64,000 bases of DNA from Sweltsa coloradensis (Eukaryota; Arthropoda; Insecta; Plecoptera; Chloroperlidae), in assembly GCA_024449915.1 (NCBI GenBank), contig JAMZAV010000159.1, positions 1,612,001-1,676,000 on the forward strand. The letters are read 5' to 3'. Of the stretch, positions 34,026 to 44,379 are shown piece by piece; within the stretch, counting starts at the first letter, position 1; the number at the start of each line of letters is the position of its first letter. Below the pieces are notes generated by a model. It searched no databases, was not told the DNA's origin, and worked only from the letters and a program-made list of their open reading frames with translations. The position numbers and the translations under genes were made by a program.

Positions 34026-35006
34026 TTGGATGAATAGCGAGCGAAGCGAAGATTCCATTCCACTACACTGGAGAAAAAAATCCGGAATGTTTTTCTTTCT
34101 TTTTTTCTGTTTGTATTATTGTGTGTTTGTTAACACGATTCCAGCTAAACCGATACTCCAATTGAGATGAATCTTTATGGAGGCCTTCGAAATCTCTGAA
34201 CTTAGAACTGCCATGTTTTTTAGCGCAATCAAAAAATTATTTCTCATTAAAATGGCAATTTTACGATTTTTGTTTATTAAAAAAAAAAAAATTTGACTTA
34301 TAACACCCACATGCTTTATCCGATTGTAATGATTTTTGTGCAGAACCTTGATTTTATGAATTAATATATTCATGTGACATTTGAGCGTAATCAAAAAATT
34401 ATTTCTCATGTAAATTTTACGTTTTTTTTTTTTCGATTTTTAAAATTTCTTCCGACTTATAACACCTACATGCTTTATCCGATTGAAATGATTTTTTTAC
34501 AGAACCTTAATTTTATGAATTAATATATTCGTGTGAAATTTAAACCCCATCGAAAAATTATTATTACTGTATTTATGCGAGTATAGGCCTCGGGTATATT
34601 TGAAATTGTCAAGTTCAAAAAGTGGGGTGCGGCCATTATGTGAAGCCATTTATCAATAGTATTTATATCCAAATCTTTAAAATCTGAGTGGTCAAAATAA
34701 GGGTGTGGCCTTTACTCGAGGGCGGCCTATAAGCGAGTAAATATGATATTATTTATCATGAAAATCGCAATTTTACGATTTGTTTTGATTTTTTAAATTT
34801 CTTCCACTTATAACACCTACATGCTTTATCCAATTGTAATGATTTTTTCACAGCACCTTAATTTTATGAATTAATATATTCATATGAAATTTGAGCATAA
34901 TCAAAAAATTGTTTCTCATGGAAATCACAATTTTCCGTTTTTTCCGTTTAAAAAAATTACGCTCGTCCAACAACGCGCCTGAAAAAGCGTTTGCGAAGCT
35001 TCCTAG
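34026..35006 (+). mobile_element. Helitron-like element, family 3, inside a hAT
   Basis: Starts TTGGATGAATAGCGAGCGAA and ends CTAG at 35006, followed by T. The subterminal GCTCGTCCAACAACGC mirrors the start and opens the AACGC/GCGTT hairpin. The interior consists of three direct repeats of about 180-200 bp, each with ATTATTTCTCATG-type, TTATAACACCTACATGCTTT and TTTTATGAATTAATATATTC landmarks. A small MITE (34566-34749) is nested inside. Confidence 0.8.
34566..34749. mobile_element. Small TIR MITE nested in a Helitron
   Basis: Left ACTGTATTTATGCGAGTATAG and right GCGGCCTATAAGCGAGTAAA are inverted repeats of about 25 bases sharing GTATAGGCC-type ends. The interrupted host repeat AAAAATTATTTCTCATG can be recognised on the two sides. 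Confidence 0.75.
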
Positions 35007-35383
35007 TTAGAAACATCAAACACAAAAGTTACAAATTTTGGGGAACTTTTAATACAGTTTTAGAAGTTCCTTTCACTCGTATAGATGACAAAACTCACCA
35101 AAACATATTCAGCCGATACAGATATAAAATCAGTTGATAAAATTAATAACAGTAGTATATAATTTTTAGGAAGCATTACCTCGATTGATGAACCGGTTAT
35201 ATTTGCTTGCGACAAAGCGGCTTAAAAATAGCGACCCAATTCCCATGTACCATAATTTATCTGAGAAAGTAACTTTTTAACAGGAACTTTAATTATTTCA
35301 GGAACTGAAAAGTTCCTTTTTATGTGAAGACTAACTTTTAAAAGTTCCTTTTTTGCAGGAACTTATCCAACACTGAGTTCAGC

Positions 35384-36629
35384 TAACATCGCAATGGGAC
35401 GAAAGTAAAGCTCTCTAGCGAACAATTGTCTTGCTTTTACAAGAAATTGTGCTAGACTTAGCAAATTTCTCTGAAGTAGTTCTATGTTTGACATTGATGT
35501 GTCTAGGCCTACACAACCTTACAAAACATCTGAATACTATGCTAAGGCCCAACTCAACTACCTGCTACAGCAAACAACGTGATTATATCTATGATTTATG
35601 ACTTATGAGTGATTTAGGCTTAAGTGGAATTTTTCATAAATTTATTTATGAATCGGAATTGCCAGGTATCGGAATAGGGAACTATCCTTCATTCCAGAAC
35701 TTGAATATGTATGTACAAACAACTAAAAATTACTTTTAAAAAAAATCTTGTTTTGGGTTTGAATTTTTTGGTCAATATTTAACAAAAAAGATTTGAATGT
35801 GGCTTCTCGCCAAAAGACAACACGAAAAGTAGTGTAAAGTCACGGACGTCTACGCAGTTTGGGGCAGACTCAAAGGAGGCTATAGCAGACCGTTTCTCAT
35901 GCTCCTGTCAATCGAGTTTTCGTTTAGATTTCTAGATTAAAATAAATGCTGCGATATAAAAGCTAACATAGGCCTAAGGGCATTTACATTTATGGTTGAA
36001 GGAGTCAGCGTTGTCAAAACCCTGTTGTCATTTTTGTAGCCTAAATAGGCCAGAATTACCAGTCAAGATACCGTGGAGATAACGATGAGCGACAAGGCGG
36101 CTATTTCGAAGCGCAAAATATGTTAAGCGGTTCGTACGTCATGGCGTATCAGCGAGCGTTGGCGCGGGAATTCAAAACCCTATAACTTTGAACACCCGTA
36201 GTTACCACGGATTTAATTTTTTTAAATTTCTTTCAATTGTGAAGATTATTTAACTTGTGTTCTATAAATAATAAAAAATGTAAAATGTAAATTTGAAACC
36301 AAGACTACTTCTCTATCGGCATTGGTAAAAAAGTGGCTTCGGTAAATCCCTAATTCAAACAAGTGTTTTTTTTTAAATTTCTTATACTTGTATAATGAGT
36401 AGTATAATGACAAAAGGTGGTTGCTGTGACAAAATTATGACAAGGTACAGAGGAAACAAATAAATTGAAAGTGGACAAAGGGAAGAGAAATACTTTGATG
36501 GAATGGTTATGTAACAAGAGTGAAGCAAGATAAAATAATAACAAGAGAATTAGAATGTACAAGGAGGGGAGGAGGAAGTGTAGAAGGGAGGCTCCCAGAA
36601 ATAGACGGGTTGACCGAATTAAACTGAGC
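35384..36629. other. No gene recognised
   Basis: AT-rich stretch with no open segment bounded by good splice sites. Confidence 0.45.
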
Positions 36630-36820
36630 GTAGCTGTAGCTGATTATGATTATGAACATCTTTGTTATTGCAATATTGCTATTCGAAGCGAGTGGCGATA
36701 GATGAGGTTGTTGGGCAATGACAATAAAAAACTATGCCTTATGCAGCATTTGAACCTGCATATTATGCTTGGTGTCATGCTACAGGCCTGCACCCGAATT
36801 GTATGAGCCACCGCGGACGG
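36630..36820 (-). repeat. tRNA-derived SINE, type B, copy 3
   Basis: Minus strand: GCGGTGGCTCATACAATTCG (A-box side), GCAGGTTCAAATGCTGCATA (decayed B-box), GGCATAGTTTTTTATTGTCA, then CATCTATCGCCACTCG and AATAGCAATATTGCAATAAC. Confidence 0.75.
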
Positions 36821-37881
36821 CCGAGCGTAACAGAAAGGTGTAGCTATGGGCAGAGATCGATAATAAAAAGGTTAGACGGATATGAAGAAATGGAGACAGC
36901 AAACCCGTCTTGGGGGGCACCTGCTGATCCTGACTAGCAAGCACAAGTCTATTGCTCAAGTTACTTGTTCCCCACTCATGTTGATACTAGGTGTATGAAC
37001 ATACGGCCAAGATATATCCATTGAATTATAATTATATTTTGCTTTTTTGCACATGGGGTTACCAACGTAACGGGAATGGAATTCTGGACAATGCCTCATA
37101 AGATGGGGGGGGGGGGGGGGAGGGGAGGACACTAAAAATTTTTGCTACAACCATCAATTTCACTCAACTCAAGATTTTTTTTTTTAAATGCAAGTATGGA
37201 ACACAGTGCACTTTTGATACGTCAGGATGGGCGCCTCTGTCTTTGCCAATCCGTGATTCAAAAGATTTCTCTTTAAACCAATCTACAGTTCACGGAAAAC
37301 ACAAAACTCACTTTTTCTTTTTAGGAGGAGAATTGCCTACATTTTCTTTATTCAGAACGCAAACAATGAACAACGCAAACACAAACTTAAAGTACACAGT
37401 TCACCGCTCAAATCGTATGTGCCGACTGATGACTGTCCAGACGAAATGAAATATGAAAGTCGGGGGCTTACGCAGTACGGGCGGTGGTTTAGAAAAGAGT
37501 GCAGCTCATGGCAACAGAATGGCAGATAATGAAAACTAATAACCAAGTTGAAACATATTAGTATTGCAAGTAATTCTAGCCTAAATCGAAAATTGAGAGG
37601 ATGAATAACAATGTTTGTAGACGATCATACACAAATTTCGGACAAAGTGACGTCCGGAATGAGTCAATTCCTCCATCCGGACAAATGTATTGACTTGACT
37701 GTCCGGAGAAATTCTGGACGGTTGGCAACCCTACCTATGGAAGCAGATAAAATCTTATTCTGTGGGGGGCCTACGGCAGAAATTGGGTGAATGCCCGGAA
37801 TGCCAAAATATTATAGGCCTATTTTTTTAGTTCATATGCTTTGTTTTTCCAGTTTATGTTCCAATCAGCCCTAGGTCTAAC
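36821..37881. other. Unassigned, with a G run and a hAT-like end
   Basis: Contains a G run at 37107-37120 and a poly-T at 37176-37184. Near 37707-37733 GACGGTTGGCAACCCTA resembles the known hAT-type terminus TAGGGTTGCCAAC in inverse. A weak left counterpart GGGGTTACCAACG lies near 37046, but no 8-bp duplication joins them. Confidence 0.35.
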
Positions 37882-38822
37882 CAGTGTTGGGGAAGGAACT
37901 TTTAAAAAGAACGCGTTCTCGTGAACGCGTTCTTTCTTTGCGAACTTTTCAGTGAACTTACTCTTTTTTTAAATGAATGAACTTGAACTTTTAAAAGTTC
38001 ATTCTGAGAACGAACTTTTTAGTGTTAGAAAGTTCATTTGTAAGTTCTTTCCGTGCGCCAAGCAGCCGTCGACGCTTAAAAACAATAACAAATCGTTGTT
38101 CATCGTAGTTTTTTTTGTTTATTTGGATTAAGAACGAGTCAACCGTTAGGTCATAATAAACCACTTCAACCTAAGGGGGTGGGGATGAGGAGGGGCCCAT
38201 GCTGGTCAGAACCATCCACGGGAAAGGGGAGGAAGGGGGGTTTCTCACGTCGTGGTCTTCATCGTCTTTGTCATAGTTCGTTGTGTCACTCATAGTCATC
38301 GTCGTCGGGGAGGTCGTCAAGGGAAGGGTGGAAGGTCCCCGACGACGATTGCCAGAGCTCGCCTCTATTTATCGTTTATCGTAGGCCTACGTTGACGCAC
38401 GTTCAGCTGATTTTGACAACATCACGCACGATTCACGAAGTTAAAACGATGTACGCCAACTAATTCGGAAAAAAGCCATGGAAGCCTAAAATGCTAAGTA
38501 TCTGCATTAATTTTACAAGCTGGTCGACGAGAATGTATACAAATCATCAACACGATCAATGACAGCTCAACATTTCGTCCGACTCAAACTCGCAAGTAAA
38601 TTGGTACTCGAACACCTAATGTTTTTCTCGTGTTTTTCTTCAATTTACCTAGCCTTTAATAAATAGTATTTTTTGACAAAAGAACTTTTAAAAGAACTTA
38701 GTTCAATTTAGACGAACTTGAACTTTCAAAATTTTAGGTTTTAAAAGAACTTGAACTTTTAAAAGTTCATTATTTGGCCTGTGAACTGAACTTCTAAAAG
38801 TTCATTTTAAAAGAACTACCTT
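37882..38822. mobile_element. Decayed hAT element related to 33948-35375
   Basis: The left end CAGTGTTGGGGAAGGAACTT is clear. Both flanks carry many AACTTTTAAAAGTTCATT repeats. The right terminus has decayed (GAACTACCTTTGGTTAG) and no target duplication is left. It holds a single arm of the 28621-type palindrome (38107-38372). Confidence 0.6.
38107..38372 (+). repeat. Single arm of the 28621-29316 palindrome family
   Basis: GGATTAAGAACGAGTCAACC, GTTAGGTCATAAT, AGGGGCCCATGCTGGTCAGA, GTCGTCGGGGAGGTCGTCAA and GCCAGAGCTCGCCTCT follow the right arm at 29040-29280 base for base with few changes. Confidence 0.85.
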
Positions 38823-38940
38823 TGGTTAGTCGGTAACCCTACTTATTTCTCGATTTGGTTAGTCGGGAAACACTCCCGTTGGTGTAATTGTTTAATGGAC
38901 TTTTTTAATTTCTGAATTGTAGTAAATAATAATAACCCTA

Positions 38941-39076
38941 CTTGTGTCGTAGTGATATTTCATCTTGATCAGAAGCACTCCAATTTTATCCACATAATTC
39001 AATGAAATCAATGCTTGCATCATTTGCAAGCTAATCACAAACACTTCATGAATCTCACAATATATCACACGCTCGT
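38941..39076 (-). CDS. Possible fourth exon of the minus-strand gene
   Basis: The acceptor CGACTTTCAG ends just above 39076. The frame continues correctly from the phase-1 end of the exon at 40797-40896: the split codon becomes Asp, then ERVIYCEIHEVFVISLQMMQ and about 20 more residues without a stop. Against it: the donor (GTAGGG, about 38944) is weak, codons are AT-rich unlike the other three exons, and if no splice is used the frame runs on to a stop at 38892-38894. The end is therefore uncertain. It could be a true exon, a terminal exon, or chance. Confidence 0.3.
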
Positions 39077-39224
39077 CTGAAAGTCGGTAAAATCGCACTA
39101 TTCGTAATTTTCAGGAGCTTTGCGTCATTTTTACATAGTAAACAACAGATGAGAAGCCTAATGCGGCCACGGCACACTGCCTTGCAATTTGAGGGCTTTC
39201 ACCTTTTTTGTAGTCGTCTGTAAA

Positions 39225-39395
39225 ATGTCTTATGTTCGAGAATTTATCGGGGAAAAATTCTACCACATGGTAAAAGAGTGCCTTCCTCCATATATAGTGC
39301 TGATATCTGTGCCAGGTTTACTGAACTACTTTGGTTTGACGCGTGTAAACGAATGGAAATGGCATACGAAATGGACACGATATCGTTCTGTATGA
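39225..39395 (+). CDS. Putative small complex III subunit (QCR10/UQCR11-like), 56 aa
   Basis: Intact 56-codon ORF, MSYVREFIGEKFYHMVKECL to a TGA. By eye it follows the family pattern F-[LI]-G-x-[RK]-[YF]-x2-[LM]-[VA]-[KR]-x2-[VL]-P, which precedes a single hydrophobic helix (PPYIVLISVPGLLNYFGL) and a basic/aromatic tail with paired Trp (NEWKWHTKW). The mammalian subunit is also 56 residues, single-pass, in the inner mitochondrial membrane as an accessory part of ubiquinol-cytochrome c reductase. A good acceptor-like CACCTTTTTTGTAG sits 12 bases before the ATG, suggesting an upstream 5' UTR exon. No AATAAA is seen soon after the stop. It lies antisense within the putative intron of the minus-strand gene. 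Identification is from remembered family features; a chance ORF or retrocopy is possible. Confidence 0.42.
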   Translation: MSYVREFIGEKFYHMVKECLPPYIVLISVPGLLNYFGLTRVNEWKWHTKWTRYRSV

Positions 39396-39620
39396 CTGGT
39401 CACTCAAGATGAACAATAATGTAAAATCCATTTCTAGCGAGATTCAAACCAATAATGTACGGTAGGTCTACCCAACTTTGGTTTGCAGGTTGTTTTTAAA
39501 GTATCAAGTAACTCTACAAATAGAAAATCAAGGCATTTAAATTTTTACAATGAACCCCTTTTTGTACAAACTCTGAATTAATTACTTTACTATAAGTCAA
39601 ACTCTTGATTAAGGTAATTA

Positions 39621-40234
39621 TTGAGCGAGCGTAGCGAGCGTCTCCACTTGACTCTTATGGCTCGAATGTCTTTTTTTTTTTTTGTTACTGCTTTGGTACA
39701 GGTTGCACCGTTTCTCTGATCGACCTAAAATTTTGCACACATGTACATACCACCTAGGCGGGTTGCTGTATAGTTTTTGAACAAAATCCGATCGTTGGTT
39801 TTAAAAAATTACAAATTAAATAAAAATATTCCGATCGTTATGAAATTTTGCAGGGTCAATAAGTACAACATTCTCTCCTATTTTTCAAATTTTCAGCTAA
39901 ATCGGTAGATAGAAATAACAAAAGTAACGTTACCATGGCAATGAAAAGTCGCACGCTATGCACTGCCACCTAGAAGTAATCAAAATACTATCGAGGAAGC
40001 AGTGTATTATTTGTTATCAAAGAGTTAAAATAGTTTTCCCAAAGAAATGATGTCAAGGTCCTCTAGATGGCGGTGGATTTTCTCCATTCTCTCCTATTTT
40101 ACAAATTTTCAGCTAAATCGGTCTAGACCTTAAAGACTTATTGGTATGTAACATTATGGGAATGTCGTACTCGGGTCGTGTTGCACGTACCGGTGCTCGC
40201 TCAACAACGCGACGGGACTTTAGCGTTTTCCTAG
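39621..40234 (+). mobile_element. Complete Helitron-like element, family 4
   Basis: Starts TTGAGCGAGCGTAGCGAGCG after an A and ends CTAG at 40234 before T. The subterminal GCTCGCTCAACAACGCGACG mirrors its first ten bases and opens the AACGC/GCGTT hairpin. The body (ATTTTCAGCTAAATCGG, GAAGCAGTGTATTATTTG, TCCTCTAGATGGCGGTGGAT) is shared with 48245-48925. It lies within a putative intron. Confidence 0.85.
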
Positions 40235-40796
40235 TTATACAATACAAGCGTCTGCTCTAGTTGTCATAAAAATGAGTTAAGAGGGGACGCCAAGCTTGGC
40301 CCAACTCAAATGCGCACACCCAGGTGTTGCTGATTTCTGCTGAACAGTTGGAAATATCACTACCAAATTTTGCATGAATGTTAATAAAGTACTTTTATAT
40401 TGATATCCGCAATTGGTTGCAAAATAAACTTGAAAAACTAGATTGCGATTGCGTTTATCTCACGATAAAACCAAATTAACCTCAGTTCACTTTGATTTAA
40501 ATGTTGATATCCAATACGCAAATTTGAGTTTAAAAAATCAGTAGGCCTATACTTAGAATAAATTCCCGAAGTTGACCAAAATTGAGCAAATTTCGGTGAA
40601 TTCACCAATTCATCAATGAAATAATTTACATACACGCGTATTGGATAACGGAGTTATTCTTTATTAACGTTAGTGTGAAATATAATAACGGTGTTATAAA
40701 CCATTCACCCGAGAAAACCAAAAAGCGAGTGCCTAAACTCGTCTCCGGGGTACTACAATGGAACAAGAAGTTAAAAGAATACTGAAATCAACTTAC

Positions 40797-40896
40797 CAGG
40801 AGTGTGGACTTCGGCTTTGTGGTGGGTGGAGAAGACAAGGAGGCGGTGACATCCTTGAGGGCGGTACTTCGACCAGTGACCAGAGTTGTACAGAAA
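40797..40896 (-). CDS. Exon of an unidentified minus-strand gene (third recognised exon)
   Basis: Acceptor TTTTCTTCTTTCCAG and donor GTAAGT. 100 bases, entering in phase 0 and leaving in phase 1. It encodes FLYNSGHWSKYRPQGCHRLL followed by VFSTHHKAEVHTP. Codon use is GC-balanced, unlike the AT-rich surroundings. The phase joins correctly to the exon at 43561-43711. The intervening intron contains several Helitron-like elements. The product is not recognised: the segment shows no membrane span or known metal-binding motif that I can call. Confidence 0.72.
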
Positions 40897-40987
40897 CTGG
40901 AAAGAAGAAAACATAATTGAACAACTTTTTAGCATACTTTTAAATTATGGTGGAGGGCAATCGAACTACTGTGTTCTATGTATTAAA

Positions 40988-42325
40988 CTAGGAAGTTTCG
41001 CAAACGCTTTTTCAAGCGCGTTGTTGGATGAGCGTAATTGGTGCATTGAGCTGCCATGTGTTATGCAGATTTTCTGTTGTTCTGTGAAAAAATCATTACA
41101 ATCGGATAAAGCATGTAGGTGTTATAAGTCGAAGAATTTTTAAAAACAAAAAAGCGAAAAATTGCGATTTTCATGAGAAATAATTTTTCGATTGCGCTCA
41201 AAATTCATTCGAATATATTAAATCTTAAAATTAGGGTTCTGTGAAAAAATCATTACAATCGGATAAGCATGTAGGAGTTATAAGTCTAAGAAAAAAAACG
41301 AAAAAAAAACGTAAAGTTGCGATTTTCATGAGAAATAATTTTTCGATTGCGCTCAAATTTCACAAGAATATATTAATTCATAAAACTAGGAAGCTTTGCA
41401 AATGCTTTTTCAGGCGCGTTGTTGGATGAGCGTAATTGGTGCATTGAGCTGCCATGTGTTATGCGGATTTTCTGTTGTTCTGTGAAAAAATTATTTCTAA
41501 GTCGAAGATTTTTTTAAATTAAATTAAATTAAATAAAAAAATTAACTTTTTTTTTATTATTAATTGTAATTTTTTTAAAGAAAAAAATCGTAAAATTGCG
41601 ATTTTCATAAGAAATAATTATTCGATTGCGCTCAAATTTTACACGAATATCTTAATTCATGAAATTAAAGTTCTGTAAAAAAATCATTAAAATCGGATTA
41701 AGCATGTAGGTGTTATAAGTCAAAGAAATTTTTTAAAAATAAAAAAAAATCGTAAAATTGCGATTTTCATGAGAAATAATTTTCCGATTGCGCTCAAAAA
41801 CGTGGCAGTTCTAAGTTAAGAGATTTTGTAGGCCTCTGGAAAATTTCATCGCAATTGTAGTATCGGTTTAGCCGGAATCGTGTTAACAAACACACAAAAA
41901 TATATACAGAAAATAAAAGAAAGAAAGAAAAAAAACATTCCGGATATTTTTCTCCGGTGTAGTGAAATGGAATCTTTGCTCGCTACGCTCATCTAATTAA
42001 GGTTCTGTGATATCATTATAACAATCGGATAAAGCATGTAGGTGTTATAAGTCGAAGAAATGTTTTAAAAATAGAAAAAAATCGTAAAATTACTATGAGA
42101 AATAATTTTTCAATTGCACTCAAAAACGTGGCAGTTCTAAGTTCAGAGATTTCGAAGGCTTCCAGAAAATGTCATCGTAATTGGAGTATCGGTTTAGCCG
42201 GAATCGTGTTAACAAACACACAAAAATACAAACAGAAAAAAAAGAAAGAAAAAAAACAAAACATTCCGGATTAATTTCTCCAGTGTAGTAGAATGGTATC
42301 TTTGCTTCGCTCGCTACGCTCATCC
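40988..42325 (-). mobile_element. Helitron-like element, family 3, split by a second copy
   Basis: The 3' end CTAG is at 40988 (before T on the minus strand) with subterminal CTCATCCAACAACGC. The 5' end GGATGAGCGTAGCGAGCGAA is at 42325. The copy at 41386-41996 interrupts it between A and T. Parts on both sides carry the same GATAAAGCATGTAGGTGTTA-type direct repeats seen at 34026-35006. Intronic position. Confidence 0.75.
41386..41996 (-). mobile_element. Helitron-like element nested in its own family, precise A/T insertion
   Basis: Ends are TTAGATGAGCGTAGCGAGC (41996) and CTAG (41386). The host halves ATTCATAAAA and TTAAGGTTCTG rejoin to match the uninterrupted paralogous block ATTCATGAAATTAAAGTTCTG at about 41657. 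The insertion therefore created no target duplication and lies between A and T, as Helitrons do. Confidence 0.85.
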
Positions 42326-42369
42326 ATCTAACATGTTACGTTTAAAGATAGAAAAATTAGTTGTTGAAA

Positions 42370-42600
42370 GTTATTAGACGAGAGAGTGAAGGACAGAGTC
42401 TTACAACGCAAGTCGAATGGGACTTCCTCGTGTTTGTGACTTTGTGTTGTTTGCTCAAAAACAGCCGAAACATAGGTGCGCTGAAATATTGAACAGACAT
42501 CCGGTACCAGTTTACTGAGAACCGTCAAGATGATAAGCAAAATCTGTTATGATTATAACGTACAAGAAATAATAAATTGATAACAGTCTGAAATGTTGTA
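42370..42600 (+). repeat. 5' module of a family-2 Helitron-like element
   Basis: Starts TTAGACGAGAGAGTGAAGGA and contains CATCCGG, ACTGAGAACCGTCAAGATGA and a TGTTATGATTATAACG block, parallel to 28185-28400. No 3' end follows, so it is a fragment. Confidence 0.6.
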
Positions 42601-42639
42601 ACATTTAATTTAACGACAATGGATTTTGTTCTCGAGGAA

Positions 42640-43040
42640 ATCGAATTATTAGCGAATTGATATTATCGATGATATCGATATCGCCAACAAAGCCTGTTCC
42701 GACCTATAAGTGGAACCTCAAGTGTGGCAAGTGCAAGACAAAACAATAAACGTGTAATAAACAACTTGGACTTTATTGTTATTAATATTTTAAATTAAAA
42801 TATTGATTATTTATGAATCATTAACATGGATATCGTCCTTTATTTTTTTAATTGTTAGTTTGATAAAGACTCCTGTAAAGGATTCGAAATATTAAAGTCC
42901 AATGATTTTTATTTACAACGATTACTACCTGTTATATAGTTTCATTTTTAATAATACAACCGCGTTCCATTTGCTTCCTCGCTGTCCTCGATGTCATTTG
43001 TTTGGCTTCTGTTATCGACTGATAGCTTATTTCAAAGGTC
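42640..43040. mobile_element. Decayed relative of the hAT MITE at 22448
   Basis: Shares TATTATCGATGATATCGATATC-type repeats, AACAAAGCCTGTTC, GTGGAACCTCAAGTGTGGCA-type and GATGTCATTTGTTTGGCTTC-type blocks with 22500-22700. A fragment of the 7798-type MITE (AGTCCAATGATTTTTATTTA) has inserted at about 42830-42960. Ends not resolved. Confidence 0.65.
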
Positions 43041-43330
43041 ATGTAGCTGTAGCTGTAGCAGTGCTACTTTTTAAAAAGTAACTTTAACAACGGCGAAACG
43101 CAGAAAATCAAAATCATATGCCTATAACGCCACGTAATACAATTTTAAAAACAAAAATTAGCTTAAAAAGTAGCTAAGCTACTTTCAAAGGTCATGTAGC
43201 TGTAGCTGAGCAGTGCTAAGTTGTTGAAAAGTAGCTTTAACAACACTGGTAAAACACAGAAAATGAAAATAAAAATCATATGCCTATAATATAACACCAC
43301 TTAATACAAATTTTAAAAACAAAAATTTTG
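43036..43330 (+). repeat. Tandem repeat, two units of about 150 bp
   Basis: CAAAGGTCATGTAGCTGTAG, AACTTTAACAAC-type, ATCATATGCCTATAA and TTTTAAAAACAAAAATT occur in the same order from 43036 and again from 43187. The motif AAAGTAGCTAAGCTACTTT at the junction is palindromic. Confidence 0.85.
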
Positions 43331-43560
43331 AAAAAATAAAACTATTTACAAAAATGCCTCTACCTATAGGCTACCCAATGAAAAATAAAACTTTAAAAGA
43401 TTAGTTATTAAAAATAATTCAAGTTTGAGCTAAAGTTTGTACGAACCATAAACTAAGTGAACTTGTTCATTTAAAAAGTTCCTTCACCAACATATGACAA
43501 GTCATTAACTGTGTGAATGTATGCTTTATATAGAAAATAAAAAATAGAGAAATTCCTCAC

Positions 43561-43711
43561 CAGAGAACTAGATCGCTCGCTGGTAATGCTGACGTGTTGG
43601 TATAGAAGTCTCAAGATGGCAGAGTTGTTCGAGAAGATATTTGATTTTCGGGACGAGCAGCAAATTTCAAGTACGTAGTATAGAGCTTCCCACCGCCTCA
43701 GTTTTGGCTGC
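43561..43711 (-). CDS. Exon of an unidentified minus-strand gene (second recognised exon)
   Basis: Acceptor TTATTTTTCTTTTCAG and donor GTGAGG bound 151 bases. One base completes the Arg codon begun in the previous exon. Fifty codons follow without a stop, QPKLRRWEALYYVLEICCSS then RKSNIFSNNSAILRLLYQHV and SITSERSSSL, leaving in phase 0. The amphipathic, Leu-rich character suggests alpha-helical structure, perhaps part of a helical-repeat protein, but no family is recognised. Confidence 0.78.
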
Positions 43712-44209
43712 CTGAAAAGAAAAATAACAAAGTGTTAACACTATTATCACAGAAGGTATCCATGTTCTCCTAGGAGGAACCTTTTTTTTAAATGATTAAA
43801 AACTACAAAGTTTAGGCCTACTGGTAACTGTGCAATATTAAATTAATACATTTATTTTAAGTTTGATTTCGAGTCATTTAAATTTATTGTACATTTATTT
43901 ACATACCGGTAACGCAATACATTGGGTAACATAAACTATGAAAGGAAAGCCTAACACCTACAATTAATACAACGCCATAGCAAAGCTATATTGCTAGTCA
44001 CACCATTACTGCAGGGCAGTTCTCCAAAAGCAGCATTAAATTTAATGCCGCCGCATATTTAAGATGGTGGGGTGGGACCTCCTACAGAATCAGTGAATCA
44101 CCCTGCATGTCCCAATTATTTGCTTTGCTATAGGCCTAAGGTTGTATAAATGTAAATGCTCTGGTCTGCACCCTACACTGGAAAGCCAAGCTGGAATTAA
44201 TTCACTCAC

Positions 44210-44379
44210 CGAAACACTTCCGACTCCAGCAACTCTCGCATGTCAGGCTGTCTGCGTAGAAGTCTTGAGCCGAGCCGGTCCCTGCGACGCTGACTGCCGG
44301 AGAGCTGTTCGAGGAGACCCGATACACGACAGGCTTCTTGGAGCTGAGCAAGGGGCGCTAGCTCTGGGCAGGGGTGTGG
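44210..44379 (-). CDS. Exon of an unidentified minus-strand gene (first recognised exon)
   Basis: Acceptor TTATGTTTACAG and donor GTGAGTGAA bound 170 bases with only one open frame of the three. It encodes PHPCPELAPLAQLQEACRVS, then a basic helical stretch (QRRRDRLGSRLLRRQP), then DMRELLESEVFR, leaving in phase 2. GC-rich codon use stands out from flanking DNA. Met at 44241-44239 (start of MRELLESEVFRR) is the only ATG inside the exon and could be the start if upstream exons are untranslated; the 46 open codons before it argue for upstream coding. The product is not recognised. Confidence 0.78.

Larger units (their letters stand above)
33948..35375. mobile_element. hAT element with internal Helitron
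   Basis: Ends CAGTGTTGGGTAGGAACTTT and, inverted, CAGTGTTGGATAAGTTCCTG. Flanking octamers AGTACAGC (33940-33947) and AGTTCAGC (35376-35383) differ at one position. Subterminal AACTTTTAAAAG-type palindromes are typical of this hAT group and recur at 37882-38822. A Helitron-like element occupies 34026-35006. Confidence 0.88.

Noticed and set aside
37046..37733. Complete hAT with TAGGGTTGCCAAC-type ends
   Set aside because: Right end is convincing, but the left end is weak and no 8-bp target duplication matches.
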